Assembly (NCBI GenBank): GCA_002009975.1
Contig: MTLP01000025.1
Location: forward strand, 1-62,735
Direction of reading: 5' to 3'
Origin: Thermococcus sp. JdFR-02
GTDB lineage: Archaea > Methanobacteriota_B > Thermococci > Thermococcales > Thermococcaceae
DNA length: 62,735 bases
Under the pieces are notes generated by a model. The model was given only the letters and a program-made list of their open reading frames with translations, did no database searches and was not told the origin of the DNA. Positions 53,936 to 61,966 of this stretch are shown here, piece after piece. Numbering within the stretch: position 1 is the stretch's first letter; each line of letters begins with the position of its first letter. The position numbers and the translations under genes are program-made.

Positions 53936-54880
53936 GTGAAGATATGGATTATATTCATGGTATTAATAATTCTATCTATTATAATGGCAGGATTTCAGTA
54001 TTGGAGATGGTTATCCTTAAGAAAATCCTCAGAAAAAGCTTATCCCAAGTACTTATTTCTATTTATTGCACCTATCTCTGCAGTAGTTGCCATGGTATAT
54101 ATTTTTCCAATTTTTTTAGTAGTTGTATCTCAAACCCCCCTACTTTTGGTATTTTTGCCATTGATTCTAGTCATGGCACTTGCTAGAATATCCATACGGT
54201 GCAAGAAGAAAGAAGGCCCATACAAAGCAAAGGATATAGAGTATTACATCTGCGATAACAAGATTTCTAATGCATGGTACGATCCAAAGGAAAACAAAAT
54301 ATTTGTATCGAAAGATCTTGTTTATGTTTTAGAGGAAGATGAGGTATATGCAGTCCTGTTACATGAAAAAGGTCATTCCAAGAACAAAAGATTGAGTATT
54401 TTAAATGCATTCCTCAGAGCTACTTGGATAATTATAGCATTATTCATAGCAGTAACAATAACTAGTTCACATATCCTTTTACCAAATATAGCTATTGGAA
54501 CTAGGTTTGCATTAATTGCTTGGCTTTACAGTCTAGGAGTTGTAATCACGCCACCAATACTTGCGCTTTCATGGATAGAAGAACATGAGGCAGACTTGAA
54601 TGCTTTACAATACGATCCCGACTTAGCAGAAGCATTAATTGCTGCACTAATTAAGTTAGGAGTCTCAAGCCGTCTTTCACCATATCTGAATGTCAGCCTT
54701 TCAGTGAACATAAAACGAATGGATATCCAAGAAGTTCGAATGCGAAACGTGCTCAAAGAGTTCTTTTTCAGTGTTTTGTTCAGTGTTCCCATAACAGTAT
54801 TTGAGTTTATAAAGGAACCAATATACGTAACCCACCCACCTACCTGGTTAAGAGCGTATTGTCTTAAAAAGTATCTTTAA
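53936..54880 (+). CDS. M48 (HtpX-like) membrane metalloprotease
   Basis: The 314-aa protein has helices at the N-terminus, the zinc motif LLHEKGHSK (H143, E144, H147), the third-ligand region WIEEHEADLNAL (around 217-220) and further helices between. This is the M48 layout, with the active site facing the cytosol in HtpX. GTG 53936 follows GAGGTGATC; the in-frame GTG 53927 is inside the site. Housekeeping copies degrade misfolded membrane proteins; here it may process element membrane proteins. Confidence 0.82.
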   Translation: MKIWIIFMVLIILSIIMAGFQYWRWLSLRKSSEKAYPKYLFLFIAPISAVVAMVYIFPIFLVVVSQTPLLLVFLPLILVMALARISIRCKKKEGPYKAKDIEYYICDNKISNAWYDPKENKIFVSKDLVYVLEEDEVYAVLLHEKGHSKNKRLSILNAFLRATWIIIALFIAVTITSSHILLPNIAIGTRFALIAWLYSLGVVITPPILALSWIEEHEADLNALQYDPDLAEALIAALIKLGVSSRLSPYLNVSLSVNIKRMDIQEVRMRNVLKEFFFSVLFSVPITVFEFIKEPIYVTHPPTWLRAYCLKKYL

Positions 54881-54882
54881 CC

Positions 54883-54912
54883 TTTTTATCACTATGTTTT
54901 AGTTTTTTTCTG
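54883..54912 (+). terminator. T-rich termination region after the M48 gene
   Basis: CTTTTTATCACTATGTTTTAG followed by TTTTTTT ends the M48 transcript. The remaining 150 bp up to 55059 are A/T-rich and should contain the promoter of the duplicate secreted-protein gene. Confidence 0.4.
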
Positions 54913-55059
54913 ATACTAATAATAACGAGTCGATTTTCTCTATTTCTTGAAAAACAACGTCTAATCCTTCTTTTCGTGACAGTGTTTATTTAAGTCTTTA
55001 ATTCCAAAATCATTAGAAGACAACTATAAATTCCCTAATAATTTGGAGAGGGGGTGGGA

Positions 55060-56388
55060 ATGAAAACTACAAGAATTCTTGCGGTTTTTCTGATTTTTAT
55101 TTTTATTGCAAGTGGGACTACAACAGCTGGAACTATCAACATAATTTCGAGAGACTACAATGGAAATAGCCTAATAATGATTTCAAATAGCACGTATGAA
55201 AGTGTCATCTCCATTTTGACCAAAAGCGGTGATCCATTCACTTCTTCAGTATTCCCCACTGCTGATATTATCAATGTTACAGCAAAATTCATTGACGAGT
55301 ATGGTAACACCATTGACATGACAGGTGATGGAAACCCTGATGTCTGGACATATGTTGAGGATCCAAATACACCCGGCCTCTGGAAAGCCAATATAACCCT
55401 TGGGGATATTGAACCAGGCATTTATACACTGAGAATAGAAGCTATTGCAAAGAATAGCACTATTGGAGAAATTTTTGATCAAACTAAATTATCTGTAAGT
55501 GTCTTGGTTCTTGGTGGCCCATATGCTCTCCAAATATTCAACGTTGAAGACAACCAAGACCTCAAACTTGGCACACTAAATATTCATGTAGGAACTATAA
55601 GCGATATAGGGAGCATAATCAGCATTGGTAACATTACTGATGCGAGAACAATAAAAGATAGCAATACTGATGGCATATGGGGGGAGAAAATAGACCTCGA
55701 TAACGACAGGATCTCCGATGGATGGCTCACCTTCATCAAAAACGAAGACCACTATGATATGATAATCTTCTCCAAGAACCAAACACTATTAGAAACCCTT
55801 CTTCCAGAGAGAGAATACAGAATTTCAGGAGATGGAACCATCAAATTTTCAAACCTTCCTTTGAGAACCACTAGTAACTATAGAGATTTCACATATTACG
55901 CCTATATGTTTTGGGACGAAAGCTGGTTGGCGAAACTTGGCATAAAGGCTGTTGACTATTATCTCATCCCCTATTCCACCAGCGACAACTGGAAAATTAC
56001 GGCATATTCCTCCGGCAGGATTCTACACGCCATTATGAAAGTCCGCATAATACGAAGAACTACCTACATTTGGTTCATCACCAAAGAAGAGACCATCTTT
56101 GATGGAAACATCTGGACCCGAGACACGAAAACAATTGATGGAATAATAACTCTCAAACCAAAAGCTCTTGTCTGGTCTTGGTACCCATCAAGAGGATTTG
56201 GAATTATCTGGCGGGCCTATTTGGATGCAACCATTCCAAATACGTACTCAATCAGACAACAGAAAGGGTACAGTGTCCAATTCAGAGGCGACAACCCACT
56301 GGATGGCCTCAACACTATAAGCAAACTCCTAAGCAAAGATGAAATAGATTGGTATTCTCTTCTAGGAGGTGAATCTTATGGAAGTTGA
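55060..56388 (+). CDS. Secreted 442-aa element protein (copy 2 of the duplicated family)
   Basis: Signal peptide (RILAVFLIFIFIASGTTTAG), then the same order of motifs as the protein at 42012-43346: KSGDPFTSSVF, VTAKFIDEYGNTIDM, TPGLWKANITLG, PGIYTLRIEAIAKNST, WDESWLAKLGIKAVDYYLIP and TIPNTYS. Length is nearly equal. Overall identity looks moderate, so the duplication is old or one copy came from another element. GGGGGTGGGA precedes ATG 55060. Possibly an alternative surface protein. Confidence 0.75.
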   Translation: MKTTRILAVFLIFIFIASGTTTAGTINIISRDYNGNSLIMISNSTYESVISILTKSGDPFTSSVFPTADIINVTAKFIDEYGNTIDMTGDGNPDVWTYVEDPNTPGLWKANITLGDIEPGIYTLRIEAIAKNSTIGEIFDQTKLSVSVLVLGGPYALQIFNVEDNQDLKLGTLNIHVGTISDIGSIISIGNITDARTIKDSNTDGIWGEKIDLDNDRISDGWLTFIKNEDHYDMIIFSKNQTLLETLLPEREYRISGDGTIKFSNLPLRTTSNYRDFTYYAYMFWDESWLAKLGIKAVDYYLIPYSTSDNWKITAYSSGRILHAIMKVRIIRRTTYIWFITKEETIFDGNIWTRDTKTIDGIITLKPKALVWSWYPSRGFGIIWRAYLDATIPNTYSIRQQKGYSVQFRGDNPLDGLNTISKLLSKDEIDWYSLLGGESYGS

Positions 56389-56809
56389 ACTCGCTAATAC
56401 TGCTTACCAACTCCTATCAAAAGGTTTCCCTTATATTCCTAAAGAGGTTACAGCACAATCCGCAGTACTATCAATAATCTGGTACATATCATTAGCAATA
56501 GCTCTTATTTACGTCTGGAGAGAAGGTTACCTCATGGAGTTCTTACTTTACATCCTCTCACTTTTGGGCAGAGTTGTCGGAGGATTGCTTTTAGCTCTTA
56601 TAGTATTCTTCCTGCTAATATGGATACCTCCAGTAGCCTTCTTTGCTGCATTGGGGGTACTAGTAGCAGTAGTAGTATTGTACCGTGCAAAGCTCGCCGG
56701 TAGTTTGGCAATAGGGTTGTTATGGACGGTCGCATTGTTCATAGGAGCAATAATCGGTCCATTAGTTGATGCATGGTTCTATGTTCACTATGCGGCAGGT
56801 GAATACTAA
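56378..56809 (+). CDS. 143-aa polytopic membrane protein, unknown
   Basis: Four to five hydrophobic helices (VLSIIWYISLAIALIYVW, GGLLLALIVFFLLIWIPPVA, FFAALGVLVAVVVLYRA, LLWTVALFIGAIIGPLVDAW). ATG 56378 follows GGAGGTGAA and overlaps the preceding gene by 11 bp. It pairs with copy 2 of the secreted protein as a partner gene. Confidence 0.65.
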   Translation: MEVELANTAYQLLSKGFPYIPKEVTAQSAVLSIIWYISLAIALIYVWREGYLMEFLLYILSLLGRVVGGLLLALIVFFLLIWIPPVAFFAALGVLVAVVVLYRAKLAGSLAIGLLWTVALFIGAIIGPLVDAWFYVHYAAGEY

Positions 56810-56940
56810 TGCCTTTTCCAAGACAACTGAGAAGAAGCCTTAGACGATATATGATATACATTTCCCTTTACTTTCTATATGGAACTCTCGTAGTGATAGA
56901 GACACTCCAGAAACTTTTAGCTAGATTTTCAAGAAATTAA
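56809..56940 (+). CDS. 43-aa basic membrane miniprotein
   Basis: Short gene whose ATG shares one base with the previous stop. A basic N-terminus (FPRQLRRSLRRYMIYISLYF) leads to one hydrophobic helix. GCAGGTGAA is the ribosome site. It faces the convergent lipoprotein gene, 5 bp away. Confidence 0.55.
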   Translation: MPFPRQLRRSLRRYMIYISLYFLYGTLVVIETLQKLLARFSRN

Positions 56941-56945
56941 AAACA

Positions 56946-57911
56946 CTAGGAACCAAGAATGTTTGTTTTTATTTCTGTTTTTATTGTTCCTTTTGGAATT
57001 TGAACCTTTATTTCACCAACTCCCTTAATGTTAAGTATTAAATACAGCTTCATTTCTACCGTCGTTTCTTCGCCATTCTGCAAGTGGCTTACCCACCAGT
57101 CATCCAACGCATTGTTGTCTATTAAAGTTACAAATTCGAGCTTATCACTACTCTTTGGTGCTATAATCTTGGATTCCTCTATAACACCCTCACCAACCTT
57201 TATATCATTCATAAAGATTTCATACCCAATATTAGTGATCGGAAGTGGTACCAATGTTGGATTTGTGATCTCAACATTGTGGATGATCTCCGTCGAATCT
57301 GATGTAACCTTTCCCCAATGTGAGCGCATACTTACGTAGAAAGTCACTGTCATAAGCTTCAGGTCAAACTCCAATGGGACATCATCCATGACAAAGCTAT
57401 CAACGAGATTCGTTCTAATCTCAGAACTCTGCTCAAAAGGCCAATTAAAATCAAATATTTTCAAATCAAAAGTTATAGTGCCTTTCAATGAAATTTTACT
57501 AACTTCGCCATTCTTTAAATGGCTAACCCACCATTCAGGAATCTTGGCGTTATTCAACTTCGTCGAGATAATGATCGTTGTGTTACTCTTAGCAGCTAAA
57601 CTTGCTGGTCCAATATTCTTTCCCTCACCCATGTCAATTCCATTCATGTAAATGTGAACAGAAATATTCTTTATTGGAATTGGTATGGGGTTTGGATTGG
57701 AGACTACAATCTCGGTAATAATTTCCGAAGTGCTTGGAGTTATTTCTCCCCAACGGTGGGAAACACTAATAATTTGAGGCTTGCTCACCTCAATCTTTTT
57801 CTCAATCTTCTCTTTAACGCTTCCTGATCCAAGGCAGCCACTAAGAACACCTGAGACAATCACAAGAATTAAAAATACCACTGCCAACCTCCTAAGCGAC
57901 CCCAACATCAT
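56946..57911 (-). CDS. Lipoprotein with two LEA14/WHy-like domains
   Basis: The 321-aa protein has a lipobox (LILVIVSGVLSGC) and two repeats of about 130 residues: SHRWGEITPSTSEIITEIVV ... WWVSHLKNGEVSKISLKG and RSHWGKVTSDSTEIIHNVEI ... WWVSHLQNGEETTVEMKL. The repeats match LEA14/WHy-type stress proteins (two Ig-like sheets). It is oriented against the rest of the element and could be a cargo gene acquired from a host. ATG 57911 is set behind GGATGGAG, and ATG 57908 is an equal choice. Confidence 0.78.
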   Translation of the reverse strand: MMLGSLRRLAVVFLILVIVSGVLSGCLGSGSVKEKIEKKIEVSKPQIISVSHRWGEITPSTSEIITEIVVSNPNPIPIPIKNISVHIYMNGIDMGEGKNIGPASLAAKSNTTIIISTKLNNAKIPEWWVSHLKNGEVSKISLKGTITFDLKIFDFNWPFEQSSEIRTNLVDSFVMDDVPLEFDLKLMTVTFYVSMRSHWGKVTSDSTEIIHNVEITNPTLVPLPITNIGYEIFMNDIKVGEGVIEESKIIAPKSSDKLEFVTLIDNNALDDWWVSHLQNGEETTVEMKLYLILNIKGVGEIKVQIPKGTIKTEIKTNILGS

Positions 57912-58025
57912 TACTCCATCCCCCCATATAACCAACCATCAATAAGGATTTTTACTCGAAAAAATATTAAAGTTTCCCGATAGGTTTATTAAGTTGTCCG
58001 ACAATTGAACCTATAGGTGAGACAA

Positions 58026-58271
58026 ATGGCTACCACAATTAAAGTTTCTACAAGACTTCCCTCAAAGATAGTTAAAGAGATCGACAAATTAGTTGAGAGC
58101 GGATTATTTACTAATAGGAGCGACTTTATCAAAGAAGCCGTTAGGCAGTATCTCAGAGAGTTAAAGAAAGAAGAACCTACCGAGGAAGAAAAATGGGTTT
58201 TAAATATGGTTCAGCCAGTGCTAGCCGAGGACTGGAATAGCGAGGAAGACAAATTTTGGGATGACTATTAA
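58026..58271 (+). CDS. Ribbon-helix-helix (CopG-type) antitoxin
   Basis: The 81-aa protein has an N-terminal ribbon-helix-helix (TTIKVSTRLPSKIVKEIDKL, then TNRSDFIKEAVRQYL) and an acidic C-terminal tail (LAEDWNSEEDKFWDDY) able to bind and block a toxin. GGTGAG precedes ATG 58026. With the gene 12 bp downstream it forms a type II toxin-antitoxin module; RHH dimers normally repress their own promoter. Confidence 0.85.
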   Translation: MATTIKVSTRLPSKIVKEIDKLVESGLFTNRSDFIKEAVRQYLRELKKEEPTEEEKWVLNMVQPVLAEDWNSEEDKFWDDY

Positions 58272-58283
58272 GGAGGCTTAAAG

Positions 58284-58643
58284 GTGGAATTCAAGCAGGG
58301 AGAATTAGTTCTTCTACCTTTCCCCTTTGACGATTTAACCAGAGCTAAGAGAAGACCAGCTTTAATTATCTCCTCCACTGAGTTTAATCGAATTAGTAGG
58401 ACTGTTATAGTTGTTGAAATAACTTCCAATCTTCGAAGTGGATTCCAGGAATTAAACGTGTTTATTAAGGATGAAGACATTAAAAGGTACCCACAGACAA
58501 AACCAATAATTCCAAGCATTATAAAACCCTACGTGATCTTTTCAATCAACAAAAAGCTCATCATAAGGAAAATCGGCATGCTAAACGAAGAAAAACTCAA
58601 AGAAGTAATTGACAACCTGCAGAAAATTTTCGCAAAACGTTAA
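58284..58643 (+). CDS. MazF/PemK-like toxin
   Basis: The 119-aa protein has the MazF/PemK pattern: FKQGELVLLPFPFDDLTRAK, RRPALIISSTEFN, the VVEITSNLRSG strand and PSIIKPYVIFSINKKLI. These toxins cut RNA. GTG 58284 follows GGAGGCTTAAAGGTG-type sequence (ribosome site AGGAGG). The module may stabilise the element in its host. Confidence 0.85.
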   Translation: MEFKQGELVLLPFPFDDLTRAKRRPALIISSTEFNRISRTVIVVEITSNLRSGFQELNVFIKDEDIKRYPQTKPIIPSIIKPYVIFSINKKLIIRKIGMLNEEKLKEVIDNLQKIFAKR

Positions 58644-58644
58644 A

Positions 58645-58687
58645 TATTCGCACATACGAATAATAAGAAGTAACCAAAATTGGTTAC
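58645..58687. promoter_or_regulatory. Two palindromes before the AbrB-like gene
   Basis: TATTCG-cacata-CGAATA (58645-58662) and GTAACCAA-AA-TTGGTTAC (58670-58687) are perfect 6-bp and 8-bp inverted repeats, 7 bp apart and 17 bp before the start at 58704. They may serve as operators for the AbrB-like protein itself or for the CopG antitoxin next door. Confidence 0.6.
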
Positions 58688-58703
58688 TACAGGAGGCACG
58701 CCA

Positions 58704-59144
58704 ATGGCAGAGGGCCAAGAACGAATAGTGGAACCATTAGCAAAGTTTCATGCACAGGTCTATAAGAATGGAAGAATTTCTCTTCCAAGCCACGAACGCA
58801 AGTATTTTGGAATAGGTGACCATGACATTGTCGAGTTAATTGTGAGAAAAATCGAAGAGGGCAAAATCATTGGACGTGGATGGTTTCTGGCTCAGCTGAC
58901 TGTAAAAGGGAGATTAACAATTCCTCAAGGATTGAGAGAGGAATTAAATATCAATGATGGAGATTTTGTTGAAGTTCTTCTCCTTGGATTTATTCACGTT
59001 GAGGATGTACTCGGCAAAGAGGGAATAAGAATCATAAGAGCCATTAGGAGCAATGAATATAAGCTCATCTCAGATGAAGATGAGAAGAGGCTTCTTAGCA
59101 TGATAGGTAGGGGTATATATCATATGCTTTATTTTAAGGAATAA
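58704..59144 (+). CDS. Double AbrB/SpoVT-like DNA-binding protein
   Basis: The 146-aa protein has two swapped-hairpin AbrB-like domains: FHAQVYKNGRISLPSHERKY and LAQLTVKGRLTIPQGLREEL with NINDGDFVEVLLLG. The C-terminal part (EDEKRLLSMIGRGIYHMLYF) is helical. AGGAGGC precedes ATG 58704. It likely acts as repressor of element genes. Its 3' end overlaps one arm of the long inverted repeat. Confidence 0.8.
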   Translation: MAEGQERIVEPLAKFHAQVYKNGRISLPSHERKYFGIGDHDIVELIVRKIEEGKIIGRGWFLAQLTVKGRLTIPQGLREELNINDGDFVEVLLLGFIHVEDVLGKEGIRIIRAIRSNEYKLISDEDEKRLLSMIGRGIYHMLYFKE

Positions 59145-59396
59145 ATAAATTAATCATTTATTTATTTCTATTCTATAACAGCTTTTTTAGTTTATTACTG
59201 CCTTGAGAGCAACGCCTTATTTATAAACCCTTTTTTGATTCAAAAACTTGAGAGTTTACTTTTTTTATAAGTAGAAAGTTAGGTAAATGATTCAAAAACG
59301 TATTTATAAATAAAGCAATTCTCTGAAAGCTAAAAAACAAAAACAAAAGAAGAATAAAAGAGTTATTTTTGAATTATTCATTTATTTATTCCTTAA
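59134..59396. other. AT-rich region bounded by a 17-bp inverted repeat: candidate replication origin
   Basis: TTAAGGAATAAATAAAT (59134-59150) is repeated in exact reverse complement at 59380-59396. Between the arms are direct repeats of GATTCAAAAAC (about 59239 and 59291) and of TTTATAAA-containing stretches. The 386-bp gap 59145-59530 has no open frame worth calling. AT-rich repeats beside small regulator genes fit an origin; a large terminator or control region is the alternative. Confidence 0.45.
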
Positions 59397-59489
59397 TATA
59401 GAGTACAGTACTTATTGTCAAACTGTTCTTTACTTGACCTTGCGATGACTAGATGTATCCAACTGTTCTCGAAAGGTTTATTAATTATT

Positions 59490-59504
59490 AACGCATATTG
59501 CGTT
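59490..59504. promoter_or_regulatory. Operator-like dyad AACGCA-tat-TGCGTT
   Basis: Perfect 6-bp inverted repeat with a 3-nt centre, 30 bp before the first MPRP gene, followed by another half-site (TGCGTTAT at 59516-59523) next to that gene's ribosome site. Suggests autoregulation by the RHH-like product. Confidence 0.5.
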
Positions 59505-59533
59505 ATAGGAACAAATGCGTTATGGTGATCATG

Positions 59534-59695
59534 ATGCCACGTCCAAAGAAATACCCGGATGGTGTTGTTATTATATCAATATCAGTCCGACCAAAGGTTC
59601 GTGAGGAGTTTGACAAGAGAAAAGGCAAGCGTTCTCGTGGAGAGTACTTGGAGTGGCTTCTTGAGGTTACTCGTCCGCTTGAACAAAAGACTTGA
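59534..59695 (+). CDS. 53-aa RHH-like DNA-binding protein
   Basis: Starts MPRPKKYPDG; the strand VVIISISVRPKVREEFDKRK and helix SRGEYLEWLLEVTR resemble a ribbon-helix-helix. GGTGAT is 4 nt before ATG 59534 (ATG 59531 is too close). It shares its N-terminal motif with the next gene, and a dyad lies in its promoter. Confidence 0.65.
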   Translation: MPRPKKYPDGVVIISISVRPKVREEFDKRKGKRSRGEYLEWLLEVTRPLEQKT

Positions 59696-59707
59696 TAGGT
59701 GTTTCTA

Positions 59708-60610
59708 ATGCCAAGACCAATAAAACTCAGGAATCCAAGGGCAATCGTTGCACACGTTGAAGCTGAGATTAAAGAAGAATGGAGTAAGCTAAAAGGTAAC
59801 ATGAGTTGGGGAGATTTCTTTACAACTTGGTATTTGAGGCAAAAAGAGGTAATTAACGCCGCTGTGAAAATTGAGGTTCTTGAAAGAGAAAACAAGGAAA
59901 AAGACAAACGCATTGAAGAGCTTGAGGCTCTTGTTGAGAGGCTTCAGCAAGAGGCCGAGAAGTGGCGCCTTAAGTATGAAGCAGCCGTTAAGGGCGTTTC
60001 AATCTCATCAATTAGCAAAGAAGCTGAGAGGTTCAAGCTTATTGCTGAGAAGGTCCAGGAAGGCAAGTCTTGGAAGCAAGTGTGCATTGAGGTTGGTATT
60101 AGGAATGAGGCTAAGATGCGTGAGCTTCTCAAGATTGCTTTTAACATTTATGATGAATATGGTAAGATTGCGGAGACTTTTACTCCTAGGGATTCAGTTC
60201 CTGAGTTTAAGGCTTGGACTCTTCTAAAAGACGGTAAAGGAATGCTTGATTATGTTTTCGTTCCAAAAGGACAAGAGAAAGCGTTTAAGAAGTTAAAAGA
60301 AGCCGAACAGGAAATCAAAGAGAAGAAAGTTACAAAGATTCATGATCCTGCTGCTGAGGTTACTTCTACTCTCAAGGAATGGCACAGGACATATCTTAGT
60401 TACTTGAGAGATGGGAAAGAGAAACAAGCAATGGATTTCTTGCTTGGTGTTCAGGTGAATGGTCTCAAACGCCTTCTAGAGAAGTATGGTGAGGAGACTG
60501 TTAAGGATGTTGTTTATTCTGATCCTCGCTTTGTTGATGTTTTCTCTTCTTTACTCGAATCTCTCCTTCGGGAGTTGAAAAAGAAGGAAGAGGAGGCTGT
60601 TGCGGAATGA
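59708..60610 (+). CDS. 300-aa coiled-coil protein with RHH-like N-terminus
   Basis: The N-terminal MPRPIKLRNPRAIVAHVEAE matches the preceding small protein in motif and size of domain. A long coiled coil follows (about 50-90, KIEVLERENKEKDKRIEELE), then a helical C-terminal region with GKSWKQVCIEVGI, resembling a helix-turn-helix. It may bind the origin-like region to the left, as a replication or partition protein. TAGGTG precedes ATG 59708. Confidence 0.68.
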   Translation: MPRPIKLRNPRAIVAHVEAEIKEEWSKLKGNMSWGDFFTTWYLRQKEVINAAVKIEVLERENKEKDKRIEELEALVERLQQEAEKWRLKYEAAVKGVSISSISKEAERFKLIAEKVQEGKSWKQVCIEVGIRNEAKMRELLKIAFNIYDEYGKIAETFTPRDSVPEFKAWTLLKDGKGMLDYVFVPKGQEKAFKKLKEAEQEIKEKKVTKIHDPAAEVTSTLKEWHRTYLSYLRDGKEKQAMDFLLGVQVNGLKRLLEKYGEETVKDVVYSDPRFVDVFSSLLESLLRELKKKEEEAVAE

Positions 60611-60897
60611 AAGCCCAAATCTCCGAGACGGAGTTTTGGAGTTTTGTTGCCCAAGAAGTAAGGCAAGCCCAAATAAAGGAAGTCAAGGCAGAAGAGCCCA
60701 CCACATTGGAAGAATGGCTTGAGCAAGAGCTGGAAAAAGCCCTCGAGACTAAGGCAAGACTCGAAAGAGAAGCCGCTGTTTTGAAGGCAAAGAAGCAGAA
60801 AGCCGAGCTGGAGAAGGTTGAGAAGGACATTGAGTATTGGACCGGCTATGCGAACGCTTTGGGAGACACCCTCAAAATGCTGAGGGAGGTGTTCTGA
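60607..60897 (+). CDS. 96-aa coiled-coil protein
   Basis: Almost a single helix with heptads (LEQELEKALETKARLEREAA, then KAKKQKAELEKVEKDIEYW). ATG 60607 overlaps the preceding stop by 4 bp. Possible partner of the upstream coiled-coil DNA-binding protein. Confidence 0.62.
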   Translation: MKAQISETEFWSFVAQEVRQAQIKEVKAEEPTTLEEWLEQELEKALETKARLEREAAVLKAKKQKAELEKVEKDIEYWTGYANALGDTLKMLREVF

Positions 60898-61314
60898 ATG
60901 TTGGCCCGTGTAGTTGAGCATGTAACTATACATTTTAAGAAAAAACCCTTTCCACTTGGGAAAGAACTTGAAGAAGCCGTTAAAAAAGTAATGGAAACTG
61001 GAGAACCACAAATTGTGGACAATGGCTGGTCACAATATATCGTCAAGAAGACTGAGCGTGGAATTAGGATTAATGTTAGAGCCCATGTTGCAACATATGA
61101 GGTCCTTACTGAGGAGTACGTATGTGAAAAATACAAAGACATTGTTAAGTTCATGAAAGAAAAAGGAACAGTAAAGAAGAAAGAGCTTGAAAAGAAGTTC
61201 TATTCTTGGCGTGTAGCTGAGTTCTTGGAAGCTGCTAAGGCTCTTGGCATGATAAAGAGCACTTCTCGTGGATACAAACTGATTCTTAACGAAAACGGAA
61301 AGGAGGAGTCTTGA
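60898..61314 (+). CDS. 138-aa protein with C-terminal winged helix
   Basis: An N-terminal alpha/beta part (HVTIHFKKKPFPLGKELEEA) is followed by a winged helix (DIVKFMKEKGTVKKKELEKK, SWRVAEFLEAAKALGMIKST, with the wing SRGYKLI). GGGAGGTG precedes ATG 60898, which directly follows the previous stop. Likely a DNA-binding regulator. Confidence 0.65.
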   Translation: MLARVVEHVTIHFKKKPFPLGKELEEAVKKVMETGEPQIVDNGWSQYIVKKTERGIRINVRAHVATYEVLTEEYVCEKYKDIVKFMKEKGTVKKKELEKKFYSWRVAEFLEAAKALGMIKSTSRGYKLILNENGKEES

Positions 61315-61868
61315 TGGAGGTAGATAGGAAGTTTTTGGCAAGGTATTGGGGTTTAGTCGGCATGTTAAGAGACAACAAAAGCATTGCAATGCTCGGCGAA
61401 GAGATAGTTTCAAGAATGACTAAATTTGGCTATTGGGAGTCACCAACAACTCTTGTTGAAGAAGGCTTGATTTATGAACTCGATGTTCCAGAAAATAGAC
61501 GAAGAAGAATACCGGAGAGAAAAATATACGCTTTGACTGAAAAAGGCGTGAAATGGCTTGAAGAAAACATAGAAAAATACAACAAGATGTTCGAGGAATA
61601 CTCAAAGAGAAATGCTGTTAAGATTCTGAGTAACTTTGAAATATTTGCATGGCGCAACATCAGAGAATTTTTCGAGCATTGGGAGGTAGTGAAAGCCTTA
61701 ACAGTCTCGATGGGTGACTATTTGCTTCTCATTGTGAAGAGTAAGAAGTCAGGGGAAGAGTTAGCCCTCTTCATGAAAAACTATGATGGCTTCAATTGGG
61801 AGCTTAGGACATTTGACATTAATGTAACGGAGGATGTAAAGAGCTGGATAAAGGGGGTTTCACAATGA
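61314..61868 (+). CDS. 184-aa winged-helix-like protein
   Basis: The N-terminal half has a winged helix (TLVEEGLIYELDVPENRRRR, KIYALTEKGVKWLEENIEKY) as in PadR/ArsR-like regulators. The C-terminal ~80 residues (LTVSMGDYLLLIVKSKKSGE) form an unknown alpha/beta domain. AAGGAGGAG precedes ATG 61314, whose first base ends the previous gene. Confidence 0.65.
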   Translation: MEVDRKFLARYWGLVGMLRDNKSIAMLGEEIVSRMTKFGYWESPTTLVEEGLIYELDVPENRRRRIPERKIYALTEKGVKWLEENIEKYNKMFEEYSKRNAVKILSNFEIFAWRNIREFFEHWEVVKALTVSMGDYLLLIVKSKKSGEELALFMKNYDGFNWELRTFDINVTEDVKSWIKGVSQ

Positions 61869-61966
61869 GCTGGCTTGTTTTTCTTATTGGCTTGGCAATT
61901 GGCTTGTTTTTTGGTTTTTGTATAGGGGATGCTCATGGATGGCTTGATGGGAGGATGGGAGCATGA
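61865..61966 (+). CDS. 33-aa single-helix membrane miniprotein
   Basis: Short gene with 4-bp overlaps on both sides, which is its main support. One glycine-rich helix (WLVFLIGLAIGLFFGFCIGD) and a polar end with His and Trp. Function unknown. Confidence 0.5.
   Translation: MSWLVFLIGLAIGLFFGFCIGDAHGWLDGRMGA

Noticed and set aside
59134-59396. Insertion sequence bounded by terminal inverted repeats
   Set aside because: Only 229 bp without any transposase frame lie between the arms, and no target-site duplication is seen.
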